From assembly GCF_003385185.1 (NCBI RefSeq), contig NZ_PQHZ01000003.1, positions 174,698 to 238,697 on the forward strand: DNA of 64,000 nucleotides. Direction: 5' to 3'. Origin of the DNA: Amycolatopsis palatopharyngis (GTDB lineage: Bacteria > Actinomycetota > Actinomycetes > Mycobacteriales > Pseudonocardiaceae). Positions 1-7,860 of the stretch are shown here, piece by piece (the stretch's first letter is position 1; the number at the start of each line of letters is the position of its first letter). The notes under the pieces are model-generated. The model was given only the letters and a program-made list of their open reading frames with translations. It made no database searches and had not been told where the DNA came from. The translations under genes were made by a program, and so were the position numbers.

Positions 1-558
1 CGGCTCGAACTGGTGCACGTCCTGTCCAGGGAACCCCGGGAGGCGGAGCTGTTCACCGGACGCCTGGACGGGGAGAAACTGCGCGCGCTGCTGGCGTTGC
101 TGCCGGAGGCGACACGGGTGGACCACTGGTGGCTCTGCGGCCCGTTCGGCATGGTCGAGGACGCCCGCGACGTGCTCCGAGAGTCTGGTGTGGACGGATC
201 GAAGGTGCACCGGGAGCTGTTCTACGTGGACGACGTGCCACCCGAACCGGTACGGCACGAGGAGGCACCACTCGACGGCGAGACCACCGATGTGACTCTG
301 ATTCTGGATGGCCGGTCCACCACGATGGCCCTGCCGCGTGATCGGGCGGTCCTCGACGGCGCCCAGCGGTTCCGACCGGACCTGCCCTTTGCCTGCAAGG
401 GCGGGGTGTGTGGCACCTGCAGGGCGAAGGTCACCTCGGGCAGTGTGCGGATGCGCCGCAACTTCGCGCTCGAAGAGGCCGAGGTACAGGCAGGGTTCGT
501 GCTCACCTGCCAGTCGCTGCCGACGACGGACGAGCTGACCGTCGACTACGACTCCTGA
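1..558 (+). CDS. paaE: Phenylacetyl-CoA epoxidase reductase subunit PaaE, 3' part
   Basis: The reading frame is open from the first base, so this is the last 185 residues of a longer protein whose start lies outside the window. It carries the end of a ferredoxin-NADP reductase-type NAD domain (CGPFGMVEDA) followed by a plant-type 2Fe-2S ferredoxin domain. The cluster cysteines are at codons 394, 409, 418 and 508, in the pattern CKGGVCGTC and then C about 30 residues later. This arrangement, reductase first and ferredoxin last, is that of PaaE, which passes electrons from NADPH to the di-iron oxygenase PaaABC that epoxidises phenylacetyl-CoA. Other Rieske or ring-hydroxylase reductases share the fold, but the MRRNFALEEAEVQAGFVLTCQ stretch is typical of PaaE. 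PaaE usually ends the paaABCDE operon, which fits the terminator-like hairpin that follows. Confidence 0.85.
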   Translation, partial: RLELVHVLSREPREAELFTGRLDGEKLRALLALLPEATRVDHWWLCGPFGMVEDARDVLRESGVDGSKVHRELFYVDDVPPEPVRHEEAPLDGETTDVTLILDGRSTTMALPRDRAVLDGAQRFRPDLPFACKGGVCGTCRAKVTSGSVRMRRNFALEEAEVQAGFVLTCQSLPTTDELTVDYDS

Positions 559-563
559 GCCAC

Positions 564-606
564 CCGCACCGGTCGCCGCGCGGCAAACGCGCGACGACCG
601 GTGCGG
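564..606. terminator. Bidirectional hairpin between paaE and betT
   Basis: Perfect 12-bp arms (564-575 and 595-606, CCGCACCGGTCG and its complement) enclose a second 6-bp CGCGCG stem (577-582 with 588-593) and a GCAAA loop. It fills the 51-bp gap between two convergent stop codons. There is no T-tract, which is usual for actinobacterial terminators. Function is inferred from position and stability. Confidence 0.7.
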
Positions 607-609
607 AAG

Positions 610-2721
610 TCACTCGGCGTTCTCGGTCGCGTCCGAACCGTTGCCCGGCAATGCGGAGCCGTTGATCGAACCCCGGTGCAGGCGCAGGAACTCGAGGTGG
701 CGTTCGTACTGGTCGAGGATGTCCCCGATGAGCTGGTCCTTGCTGTAGCCGAGGACGTCGTAGTCCTGTCCACCCTCGGTCAGGTACACCTCGAAGCGGT
801 AGTAGGTGTCCTGTGTGCTCAGTGAACCGACCGCGAACGCGGGCGTCTCCGCCTCCGAGGGCCAGATTCGGTAGCGGAACTCCTCCTCGCGTCCGAGGGC
901 GACGGCCAGGTCAAGATGCGGAAGGCCGAGCTCGGGGACCATTTCCTCGGTCACCACGGCGTCCGCGCCCTGTGCCCGAAGCTCCTCGGCCACCTCCTCG
1001 AACGCCGGTCGTGCGGAATCCTCCACGAATCGGGACGTGGCGCGTTTGCCCGGGTAGCTCATCACCCGTGCGAGACGTTGCTTCCAGGTCCGCGACACCC
1101 CGCGTCCCTCCACAGTGGTCCGCTCGGACAGTGAGGAAGGCAGTGTCGTCTTGAAGCTCTCCTCGCGGGACCGTTCGACGCGCAGTGCCTTGTAGAGGCC
1201 CCACATGATCAGGAACATCACGAAGGAGAACGGCAGGCCCATGATGATGGTCGCGCTCTGCAGGGTCGGCACGCCGCCCACGAGCAGCATCGCCATCGTC
1301 AGCAGGCCGATCGCGGCTGACCAGAAGATCCGCAGCCACTTCGCCGCGTCGGTCCTCGGCGTTTTCAGGTACGAGGTGAAGTTGCCCATCACCAGCGAAC
1401 CGGAGTCGGCGGAGGTCACGTAGAACAGCAAGCCGACGAAGGTGGCCAGCCCGGCGCTCAGCGTGACGCCCGGATACTGGTCGAGCAGCGAGTAGAACGC
1501 CTGTTCCGGCTGATTCATCGCCGCCTCGCCGAACTGGGCGTTGCCGTTCATCACGACCCGCAGTGCGCTGTTACCGAAGATCGACAGCCAGGTGAGGGTG
1601 AACAGGAACGGGATGACCAGGGTCGCGGCCACGAACTGGCGGATCGTGCGGCCCCGCGAGATGCGGGCGAGGAACAGGCCGACGAACGGCGCCCAGGCGA
1701 TCCACCAAGCCCAGAAGAACAGCGTCCACGCGTTGAGCCACTCGGTCGGCCGCTCGAACGCGAAGGTGTTCAGGGTCATGTCGGCGAAGCCACTCACGTA
1801 GTCACCGATGTTCAGCACGATGGCGTTGAGCAGGAAGATCGGGTCCTCGCTGAACAGAATGAACAGCATCAGGCCGATCGCGAGCACGACGTTGAGTTCT
1901 GACAGCCGGCGGATGCCCTTGTCCACACCCGCCACGGCGGAGACCGTGGACATCAGCACGGCCAGCACGATCAGGCCGATCTGGGCCGCTGTGCCCTCCG
2001 GGATGCCGAAGAGGAAGTTCAGGCCGTAGTTGAGCTGGACTACGCCGATTCCCAGTGAGGTGGCGATACCGAAGATCGTGCCGAGTACCGCGGCGATGTC
2101 GACCGTATGCCCGATCCTGCCGTGGATCCGCTTGCCGAAGATCGGATACAGGGCCGAGCGAATGGTCAGGGCGAGGTTGTAGCGGTAGGCGAAGTATCCG
2201 AGAGCCATGCCCATGAGCGCGTACATCGCCCAGCCGGTGATGCCGTAGTGGAACAACGTCCACACCAACGCCTCGCGCGCCGCCTCGATCGTCTCACCTG
2301 GGCCGACCGGTGGCGCGAGATACTGGGTCACCGGCTCGGCGACGGAGAAGAACATCAGGTCGATGCCGATTCCGGCGGCGAACAGCATGGCGCCCCAGGC
2401 GAACAGGCTGTAATCCGGCTTGGAGTGCTGCGGCCCGAGTTTCACCTTGCCGTAGCGCGAGAGCGCGATGAAGACGACGAACACCAGGAACAGCGTCGCG
2501 GCGAGGAAGTAGTACCAGCCGAAGCCCTCGGAGATCCAGGAAACGACGGTGCCGATGGTCTCCGACGCGGCGTCCGGAGTGATGATCGCCCAGATGGAGA
2601 TCACGAGAATGCAGATGGACGATCCGAAGAAGACGACCGGATTGATCCGGTTCTGCTTCTCCTGGGAAGGCCCGTCGTCCCCGGGACCCGGTCGTTCCTC
2701 GGTCTCTTCGGTCGTGGTCAC
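610..2721 (-). CDS. betT: BCCT family transporter, BetT-like (choline/glycine betaine)
   Basis: This 703-residue membrane protein belongs to the betaine/choline/carnitine transporter family, which imports quaternary ammonium compounds with Na+ or H+. About twelve hydrophobic segments span roughly residues 30-530. The family signature, tryptophan-rich WAWWIAWAPFVGLF followed by ARISRG, is near residues 335-360. A hydrophilic C-terminal domain of about 170 residues follows, as in the long osmosensing BetT subfamily (E. coli BetT is 677 residues). I start at the GTG at 2721 because AAAGGGAAGAG lies just upstream; the frame stays open further upstream, but that part is Arg-rich and unlike the family. 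It is a monocistronic gene convergent with paaE. Likely role: choline or betaine uptake under osmotic stress; the exact substrate is inferred. Confidence 0.88.
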   Translation of the reverse strand: MTTTEETEERPGPGDDGPSQEKQNRINPVVFFGSSICILVISIWAIITPDAASETIGTVVSWISEGFGWYYFLAATLFLVFVVFIALSRYGKVKLGPQHSKPDYSLFAWGAMLFAAGIGIDLMFFSVAEPVTQYLAPPVGPGETIEAAREALVWTLFHYGITGWAMYALMGMALGYFAYRYNLALTIRSALYPIFGKRIHGRIGHTVDIAAVLGTIFGIATSLGIGVVQLNYGLNFLFGIPEGTAAQIGLIVLAVLMSTVSAVAGVDKGIRRLSELNVVLAIGLMLFILFSEDPIFLLNAIVLNIGDYVSGFADMTLNTFAFERPTEWLNAWTLFFWAWWIAWAPFVGLFLARISRGRTIRQFVAATLVIPFLFTLTWLSIFGNSALRVVMNGNAQFGEAAMNQPEQAFYSLLDQYPGVTLSAGLATFVGLLFYVTSADSGSLVMGNFTSYLKTPRTDAAKWLRIFWSAAIGLLTMAMLLVGGVPTLQSATIIMGLPFSFVMFLIMWGLYKALRVERSREESFKTTLPSSLSERTTVEGRGVSRTWKQRLARVMSYPGKRATSRFVEDSARPAFEEVAEELRAQGADAVVTEEMVPELGLPHLDLAVALGREEEFRYRIWPSEAETPAFAVGSLSTQDTYYRFEVYLTEGGQDYDVLGYSKDQLIGDILDQYERHLEFLRLHRGSINGSALPGNGSDATENAE

Positions 2722-2993
2722 GATCTCTTCCCTTTCGGTCCGGCGTCGTTTCCGAAATCGCGCGTGTCGGCGAAGGTCCGTTCCGGTCGCAGCGCCCGGC
2801 GCGGCCGCGGTTTCCACTCGCGTGTGGACACATGCGGCCTGCCGCGGGCCGGAGCGGCTGTCCGCTCCGGCCCGCGGCGTGGTCGGGCACAAATGCTACA
2901 TCGGGGACGTCCAGGTGGCCGGGTACCGCGATGCCGGGTGGCCCGGCGCACAAGGTATGAGGCGCGGGGGACACCGCCGGTCATACTGGCGGC

Positions 2994-3428
2994 ATGCGGT
3001 GGCATCCGGTCCGGAATCTGACCAACTACCTCATCGGAGATTGGCTGGTCGAGCGGGAGATTCTGGGTACGTCCGGGATCGGGATCGGTAGCTTCAGCGG
3101 TACGGCCGTATTCCAGGCCGTGGACGATGAGCTGGTGTACCGCGAGGACGGGGTGCTCGACCTCGGCGCGCACCGAGGACCAGCCACCCGCGTTCTGTAC
3201 TACCGCCCGACCGGGCCCGCCCGCGCGGCCGTCCACTTCGAGCACGGTGGCTTCTTCCACGACGTCGACCTGAGCACCGGTTGGTGGCAGACGGAACACC
3301 CGTGCCGCGCGGATCAGTACCTCGGCGAGTACCACGTACTCGGACCCACGCGCTGGCAGCAGAGGTGGCGGGTGACCGGCCCGGCGAAGGACCACACCAT
3401 CGTCACCGACCTCCGCCGCCCAGCGTGA
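2994..3428 (+). CDS. DUF6314 family protein
   Basis: This 144-residue soluble protein matches the small conserved DUF6314 family: NYLIGDWLVER near the start, a central Tyr/Trp-rich beta-strand region (VLYYRPTG, HFEHGGFFHDVDL) and a closing DQYLGEYHVL motif. The pattern suggests a lipocalin or FABP-like beta barrel, but no reaction is known for the family. A CATACT box six bases before the ATG suggests a leaderless transcript. The gene faces the nitrilase gene tail to tail, with only 15 bp between stop codons. No membrane segment or signal peptide is visible. Confidence 0.75.
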   Translation: MRWHPVRNLTNYLIGDWLVEREILGTSGIGIGSFSGTAVFQAVDDELVYREDGVLDLGAHRGPATRVLYYRPTGPARAAVHFEHGGFFHDVDLSTGWWQTEHPCRADQYLGEYHVLGPTRWQQRWRVTGPAKDHTIVTDLRRPA

Positions 3429-3443
3429 CCGGCTCACCGCGAG

Positions 3444-4277
3444 CTAGGCGGGACCGCGTGGTTCCTTCGGCGACGTGAGCGCGGTGTACAGGCCGGGTCG
3501 GCGATCCCTGAGCAGGTCGGCGTGCGCGGTCAGCGACTTGTCCCTGGCGAGCTCCATGTCCACGTCGGCCGCGGCGAGACCGTCCTCGCCGGGTTCGTCG
3601 AGCACCCATCCGTCTTGCCCGATCAGGGCGGTTCCCTCCGTCCACCGCACACCGCGTTCTGTGCCAGAACGATCACAACAGGCGACAAACACCCGGTTCG
3701 CCCGGGCGGCGGCCATCGCGAGCAGGAGTTCCGGTGCTCGTTCCCCGGCCGGCCTCGGCAGCAGAGGCCAGTTGACCGGAGCGGCGATCAGGTCGGCACC
3801 ACGAAGGGCCAGGCTGCGAGGCATCTCGGGGAACTCGAGGTCATAGCAGATGAGAACGCCGATCCGGCCCATCTCCGTCCGCACGACGGGCGGCTCTTCG
3901 CGCCCGGGAGCGAACACGGTTTTCTCCCGGTCCCACAGGTGGGTCTTGCGGTAGACGGCCACGACCCCCGACCCGTCCACGACCGCGGCACTGTTGTAGA
4001 GCAGACCGTCGGCGCCCAGCTCGCAGAATCCGCCGATCACCACGCCGCCTCTGGCCGCGGCGGACCAGCGCGCGAAGAGCGGATGCTCCGGCGTCACGGC
4101 CACCTGTCTGGCCTGCTGCTGCGACTCGAAGACGTAACCGGAAGTCGCCAGTTCCGGCAGTACGACGACCCGGGCACCACGGGCCGTCGCGCTGCTGACG
4201 GCCGCGACGGTCAGACTCTCGTTGGCGGCGAGATCACCGAGCTTGGGCGCGAGCTGGGCACAGACGATTCTGGTCAT
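3444..4277 (-). CDS. Carbon-nitrogen hydrolase (nitrilase superfamily amidase)
   Basis: This 277-residue enzyme of the nitrilase superfamily cleaves a non-peptide C-N bond, usually an amide, through a cysteine thioester. The catalytic triad is visible: Glu42 in LPELATSGY, Lys111 in YRKTHLW and Cys144 in ICYDLEFPE. The length is normal for the aliphatic amidase and N-carbamoyl hydrolase branches. The start at 4277 gives the canonical MTRIVCAQLAPKLGD opening with beta-strand 1. It is the last gene of a three-gene minus-strand operon, 25 bp after the double SnoaL gene, downstream of the HisD-like gene. It probably hydrolyses an amide or carbamoyl intermediate of that pathway. It could equally be an omega-amidase-like repair enzyme, but the operon context favours catabolism. 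Confidence 0.85.
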   Translation of the reverse strand: MTRIVCAQLAPKLGDLAANESLTVAAVSSATARGARVVVLPELATSGYVFESQQQARQVAVTPEHPLFARWSAAARGGVVIGGFCELGADGLLYNSAAVVDGSGVVAVYRKTHLWDREKTVFAPGREEPPVVRTEMGRIGVLICYDLEFPEMPRSLALRGADLIAAPVNWPLLPRPAGERAPELLLAMAAARANRVFVACCDRSGTERGVRWTEGTALIGQDGWVLDEPGEDGLAAADVDMELARDKSLTAHADLLRDRRPGLYTALTSPKEPRGPA

Positions 4278-4302
4278 CGCGGTTCCCGCAAGCTGGGGTG
4301 TC

Positions 4303-5517
4303 TCACGACACATCCGCCAGCGGTGTGTCGCACAGCAGCTGCGCGAGTACGTCGAATTCGTTGAACAGAGACCACTCCTCGATGATCCGCCCATTGGCGA
4401 AGTACAGCTGCGAGATGCCCCAAAGGTGCACCCGGCGGCCGGTGGGTTTGCCGTACAGACCGTAGCCGCGATGAGTTCCCACACCGGACCAGCGCACGGA
4501 AGCGCTGAACCCTTCGGCCTCGTTTCCCATCCAGTAGACCTCGTCCACCTGAACGCCGAGGTCCGGGAAGGTGGCGAGCAGACCTCGTGCCATCCCCCGC
4601 ACCGCGGAACGGCCGTAGCCATTTCGGTTGCTGGTGCCGTGCCAGCGCACGTTCGGCGCGTATGCCCGGTCGACGGCACTGAGATCGCGGCGGTTGAAAG
4701 TGTCGTGGAACAGGGCACGCACCACGTGGTCCACGTCGAACGCACGACCGCGAGGGGCGGGGTAGGGCTCGGGCTTGCGGCCTCCGGTCAACCTGTCCGG
4801 CTCGACCAACTGACGCTCGGTCAGTGGCGCGATCCCACCCTCGTTTCCGTATGTTCGCGCGGCCTCTGCGACGTTGATGCCGAGCTGCGAGAGTTTGGCC
4901 GCGGTGTTGTACAGCACCCACTCCTCGAAGATCTCGTTCTCCCGCACCACACAGTTCGCGATGACCCAGGTCTCGAGTTTGCGTCCCGTTGGCGGGCTCC
5001 AGCGCCACGGACCGGTGTGATGGCCGATGTTGATGGCCCGGTGGGAGGTGACGAATCCCTGGTCCTCGTCGCCGGCCCAGATGACGTCATCGGCAAAGTG
5101 CCGGCAGTCGGGAAACGCGTTGATGCTCTGCATCGTCCCGTTCACCAGTTGCTCGACGCCGTACTTGAAGCCACTGTCGTCGTACAACCTGCAGCCGGGA
5201 CTGTAGGTGTCGTAGATGTAGCCGACGTCCTGGTCCTCCCAGATGCGATGAGTGATGCGGACGATGTAGTCGATGATGTCTGTGTAGGTGTCCTCGAACC
5301 CGCGCATTGGCTGCCTGCGCTCGCCCACTGCGGTACCGGGACGGTCAGCACCGCTGCCAGGACGAATCGAGATGGTGTGGTCGTTCGGCATGGTTCGCGC
5401 ACCGGGAGCCATGGTGCCGCCTGGAGTTGAGGCTGGGCCGGCTGTCGCGGAGCTGTGCGTCGGCTGGGCTTCGGGCGACACGGACTCGCTCGCGGCCTGT
5501 TCGGCGGATTTCGCCAT
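4303..5517 (-). CDS. Double SnoaL-like (NTF2-fold) protein A
   Basis: 404 residues made of two tandem SnoaL-like/NTF2 domains, about residues 70-200 and 255-395. Each domain ends in the hallmark EEW box (IFEEWVLYNTAAKLSQLG and IIEEWSLFNEFDVLAQLL). SnoaL-type folds serve as polyketide cyclases, isomerases, dehydratases or hydrolases; no single catalytic set identifies this one. About 65 Ser/Ala/Pro-rich, low-complexity residues precede MRGFEDTYTDII, so an alternative start there is possible. I keep the ATG at 5517 because GAGAGGA lies at the right distance upstream. The gene lies 14 bp after the HisD-like gene, so the two are co-transcribed. A paralogue (7861-8865) belongs to the neighbouring importer operon, which ties this unusual family to the same pathway. 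The function is unknown. Confidence 0.78.
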   Translation of the reverse strand: MAKSAEQAASESVSPEAQPTHSSATAGPASTPGGTMAPGARTMPNDHTISIRPGSGADRPGTAVGERRQPMRGFEDTYTDIIDYIVRITHRIWEDQDVGYIYDTYSPGCRLYDDSGFKYGVEQLVNGTMQSINAFPDCRHFADDVIWAGDEDQGFVTSHRAINIGHHTGPWRWSPPTGRKLETWVIANCVVRENEIFEEWVLYNTAAKLSQLGINVAEAARTYGNEGGIAPLTERQLVEPDRLTGGRKPEPYPAPRGRAFDVDHVVRALFHDTFNRRDLSAVDRAYAPNVRWHGTSNRNGYGRSAVRGMARGLLATFPDLGVQVDEVYWMGNEAEGFSASVRWSGVGTHRGYGLYGKPTGRRVHLWGISQLYFANGRIIEEWSLFNEFDVLAQLLCDTPLADVS

Positions 5518-5531
5518 CTGTTCGGTCCTCT

Positions 5532-6851
5532 CTACGCGTGGTGTTCGGCAAGCCGGAGGGTGGCCGTCGCCCGGTGTGCCGCCATGCCCTCGTACTCGGA
5601 GATGACCTCCACAGCTTCGGCCGCCGCGGGAGTGGCTTCCCGGGTAACCCGTTGGTAGGTCAGCGGTTTCAGGAATCGGGAGACGGAGAGACCGGCGCTG
5701 TGCTTGGCGCCACCCGCGGTCGGCAGCACGTGGTTCGTACCCGCCATTCCCTTGTCCGAGTAGGCGACCGTGCTCCACCTGCCGAGGAAGATCGATCCGT
5801 AGTTCCGCAACGCGCCAAGGTAGTAGTCGTCGTCACCGGTCTGGATCTCCAGATGCTCCGGCGCGAGGTCGTCCATGAGTGCGACGGCGGTGGCCGCATC
5901 GCGGGCCCACGTCACCGAGCCGAAGTCCCGCCATGCCGGGCCGGCGATGTCGCGGGTCGACAGAGTCTCGAGTTGCCGGTCCACCTCGGCGATCACCATC
6001 TCGCCGAGGCGCTGTGAGGTGGTGACGAGTGCGGCGGGGGAGTCCTTGCCGTGCTCGGCCTGACCGAGCAGGTCCGCGGCGACCAGCCTTGGGTCCGCGG
6101 TCGCGTCCGCCAGAACGGCGACTTCGGACGGTCCGGCGAGCAGATCGATCGCCACCGTACCGAACAACTGCCGCTTCGCCTCCGCGACGAAGGCGTTACC
6201 CGCGCCGACCAGCATGTCCACTGGCTGCTCGCCGAGCAGCCCGAAGGCCATCGCCGCCAGGGCCTGGACTCCGCCGAGCACATAGCTCCGGTCCACTCCG
6301 GACAGATGTGCCGCGTAGAGCACGGCCGGATCCGGTTTGCCGTCCTTGCGCGGTGGTGTGCAGGCGAGCGTGGTCGGGACACCTGCCGCCTTGGCCACGC
6401 CCACCGTCATGAACGCGCCTGCCAGCAGCGGGAAACGGCCTGCCGGCAGGTAAGCCCCCACTCGTTCGACGGGCACGTACCTGTGCCCGGTGACGAGTCC
6501 CGGCGCCAGCTCGGTTTCGAAGTCCACGAGGTGCGCCCGCTGCGCACGGGCGAACCGGCCGGTGCGATCGGCACCGAGTTCCAGTGCGGCCCGCAGCTGA
6601 GGAGTCAGGTCGTCGCCGCTGCCGCGGAGCTCGGCTGCTCCGACCTCGACATCGGACCGTTCCCAGCCGTCAAGTTCCTTGGCGTACCTCAGGACCGCGG
6701 GCATGCCCTCCCGCTCGATGGTGCTCAGCATCTCCGAAACTCGGTCGATGACGGCGGGATCGCGTTGCGCGGCTGGGGCGTTCACTGCGGGGGCTTTGAG
6801 TAACCGGTACGAACCGTCGAGTTCGGCCAGTCGAGATGGCGTGTATCGCAT
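5532..6851 (-). CDS. HisD-like NAD-dependent alcohol dehydrogenase (non-histidine paralogue A)
   Basis: 439 residues, homologous end to end to histidinol dehydrogenase. HisD enzymes oxidise a primary alcohol to a carboxylate in two NAD+ steps using a zinc ion. The expected residues are present: zinc ligands Gln264, His267, Asp366 and His426, the Glu332-His333 base pair (APEHLEI) and His374 (GTNHVLPT). No histidine biosynthesis gene is nearby, and a second paralogue lies at 15562-16884, so this is a catabolic member of the family, like sulfopropanediol dehydrogenase HpsN or other polyol oxidisers. It leads an operon with double SnoaL protein A and a nitrilase and is divergent from a LysR gene. 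A TTGTCC-N17-TAGCGT promoter places transcription start at or next to the ATG (6851). The substrate is unknown. Confidence 0.85.
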   Translation of the reverse strand: MRYTPSRLAELDGSYRLLKAPAVNAPAAQRDPAVIDRVSEMLSTIEREGMPAVLRYAKELDGWERSDVEVGAAELRGSGDDLTPQLRAALELGADRTGRFARAQRAHLVDFETELAPGLVTGHRYVPVERVGAYLPAGRFPLLAGAFMTVGVAKAAGVPTTLACTPPRKDGKPDPAVLYAAHLSGVDRSYVLGGVQALAAMAFGLLGEQPVDMLVGAGNAFVAEAKRQLFGTVAIDLLAGPSEVAVLADATADPRLVAADLLGQAEHGKDSPAALVTTSQRLGEMVIAEVDRQLETLSTRDIAGPAWRDFGSVTWARDAATAVALMDDLAPEHLEIQTGDDDYYLGALRNYGSIFLGRWSTVAYSDKGMAGTNHVLPTAGGAKHSAGLSVSRFLKPLTYQRVTREATPAAAEAVEVISEYEGMAAHRATATLRLAEHHA

Positions 6852-6858
6852 GGGACTG

Positions 6859-6887
6859 ACGCTAGATCCGGATTGGACAAAGGACAA
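6859..6887 (-). promoter_or_regulatory. Promoter of the HisD-like/SnoaL/nitrilase operon (leaderless)
   Basis: Read on the minus strand, -35 TTGTCC (6887-6882) is followed by a 17-bp spacer and -10 TAGCGT (6864-6859). The -10 ends 7 bp before the ATG at 6851, so the transcript would begin at the start codon. The CTTTGTCC/CTTGTCC repeat within it may also bind the LysR protein. Confidence 0.5.
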
Positions 6888-6909
6888 GGTTGCCAAGTCT
6901 TGCGATTAG

Positions 6910-6926
6910 CATAGGGTTTCCCTATG
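6910..6926. promoter_or_regulatory. Inverted repeat over the LysR start codon (candidate LysR box)
   Basis: CATAGGG-TTT-CCCTATG is a perfect 7-bp inverted repeat containing the T-N11-A pattern of LysR-type operators. The final ATG of the repeat is the start codon of the regulator. Binding here would give autorepression and could also act on the divergent operon, whose start lies 59 bp away. A hairpin in the mRNA could likewise hide the start codon. Confidence 0.5.
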
Positions 6927-7832
6927 ACGTTGAAACAACTGCGGGCCTTCCTGCTCGCGGTACGCATGGGCTCGTTCACCGCCGCCGCTGCCGCGATGCG
7001 TGTCTCCCAGGCATCTGTTTCCGAGCTCATTCGGAAGCTGGAGGACGAGCACGGCACACCCCTGTTCACCCGCAGCGGCAGGACGCTCGTGCTGACTGCC
7101 GCGGGAACCGCCCTCCTGCCCTACGCGGAACAGGCGGTCGCCGCGGCCGACGACGGTGTGCGGGCACTGCGCTCCGTACGCTCGCTCGAGGGAGGCGTCG
7201 CGACGTTCGGCCTGCTGCGCAATGCGGCCTACTACCTGTTGTCCGATCTGGCCCAGCACTTTCACGAGCGATACCCCGAGGTGCGCATACGGCTTATCGG
7301 GCTGAACTCCGTGGAGGTCGCGGCAGCGGTCTCGGCGGGCACGATCGAGGCGGGCCTTGTCGTGCTGCCGATCGAGGGTGACGGTCTCGCGGTGACACCG
7401 TTGCTGCGGGACGAGGTGCTCTATGCCAGCGCCGCGCCGGATCGGGTCAGCGCTCCCGTGTCGATCGAACAGGTCGCCCGTTCGCGGCTGATTCTGTACG
7501 ACGCGCACTACGGTTGGCGGGACCCCACCCGGCGGCAACTCGCCGACCGCGCGCAGATCGCCGGGGTGAAGCTCGAGCCGTGGATCGAGGTCGAACACGT
7601 CGAGTCGGCGCTGAGTCTGGTTGAGCGGGGCATCGGTGACACCCTGGTTTCCAGGGCGGTCGCCGAAAGTCCGGCCTGCCCGCGGACGGTACGTACGACC
7701 AGTTTCACGGAGCCACTGCACGACACGATAGCGTTCGTGCGGAGGACGGGAACAGTACTCTCGCCCGCGACCCGTGAGCTTGCCCGGCTGGCTCAGCACA
7801 TGCTCCTCGCTCGCGAAGGCAAGGCGCGGTGA
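6924..7832 (+). CDS. LysR family transcriptional regulator
   Basis: This 302-residue regulator has an N-terminal winged helix-turn-helix (residues 1-60: MTLKQLRAFLLAV, then AAAAMRVSQASVSELIRKLE) and a LysR substrate-binding domain (about 90-295) with the typical GLVVLPIEGDGL and ERGIGDTLVSRAVA patches. It is transcribed away from the HisD-like/SnoaL/nitrilase operon across a 72-bp gap, the standard layout for a LysR protein activating its neighbour in response to a pathway metabolite. The start at 6924 is set by the MTLKQLRAFL opening. A palindrome covering the start codon suggests autoregulation. It ends tail to tail with double SnoaL gene B, 28 bp apart. Confidence 0.9.
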   Translation: MTLKQLRAFLLAVRMGSFTAAAAAMRVSQASVSELIRKLEDEHGTPLFTRSGRTLVLTAAGTALLPYAEQAVAAADDGVRALRSVRSLEGGVATFGLLRNAAYYLLSDLAQHFHERYPEVRIRLIGLNSVEVAAAVSAGTIEAGLVVLPIEGDGLAVTPLLRDEVLYASAAPDRVSAPVSIEQVARSRLILYDAHYGWRDPTRRQLADRAQIAGVKLEPWIEVEHVESALSLVERGIGDTLVSRAVAESPACPRTVRTTSFTEPLHDTIAFVRRTGTVLSPATRELARLAQHMLLAREGKAR

Positions 7833-7860
7833 CGAGAGACCCCTTCCTGGCAGCTTCGAC

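Noticed and set aside
5532..6851. Histidine biosynthesis hisD
   Set aside because: No his genes are near, two paralogues exist, and both are linked to catabolic genes and regulators of catabolism.
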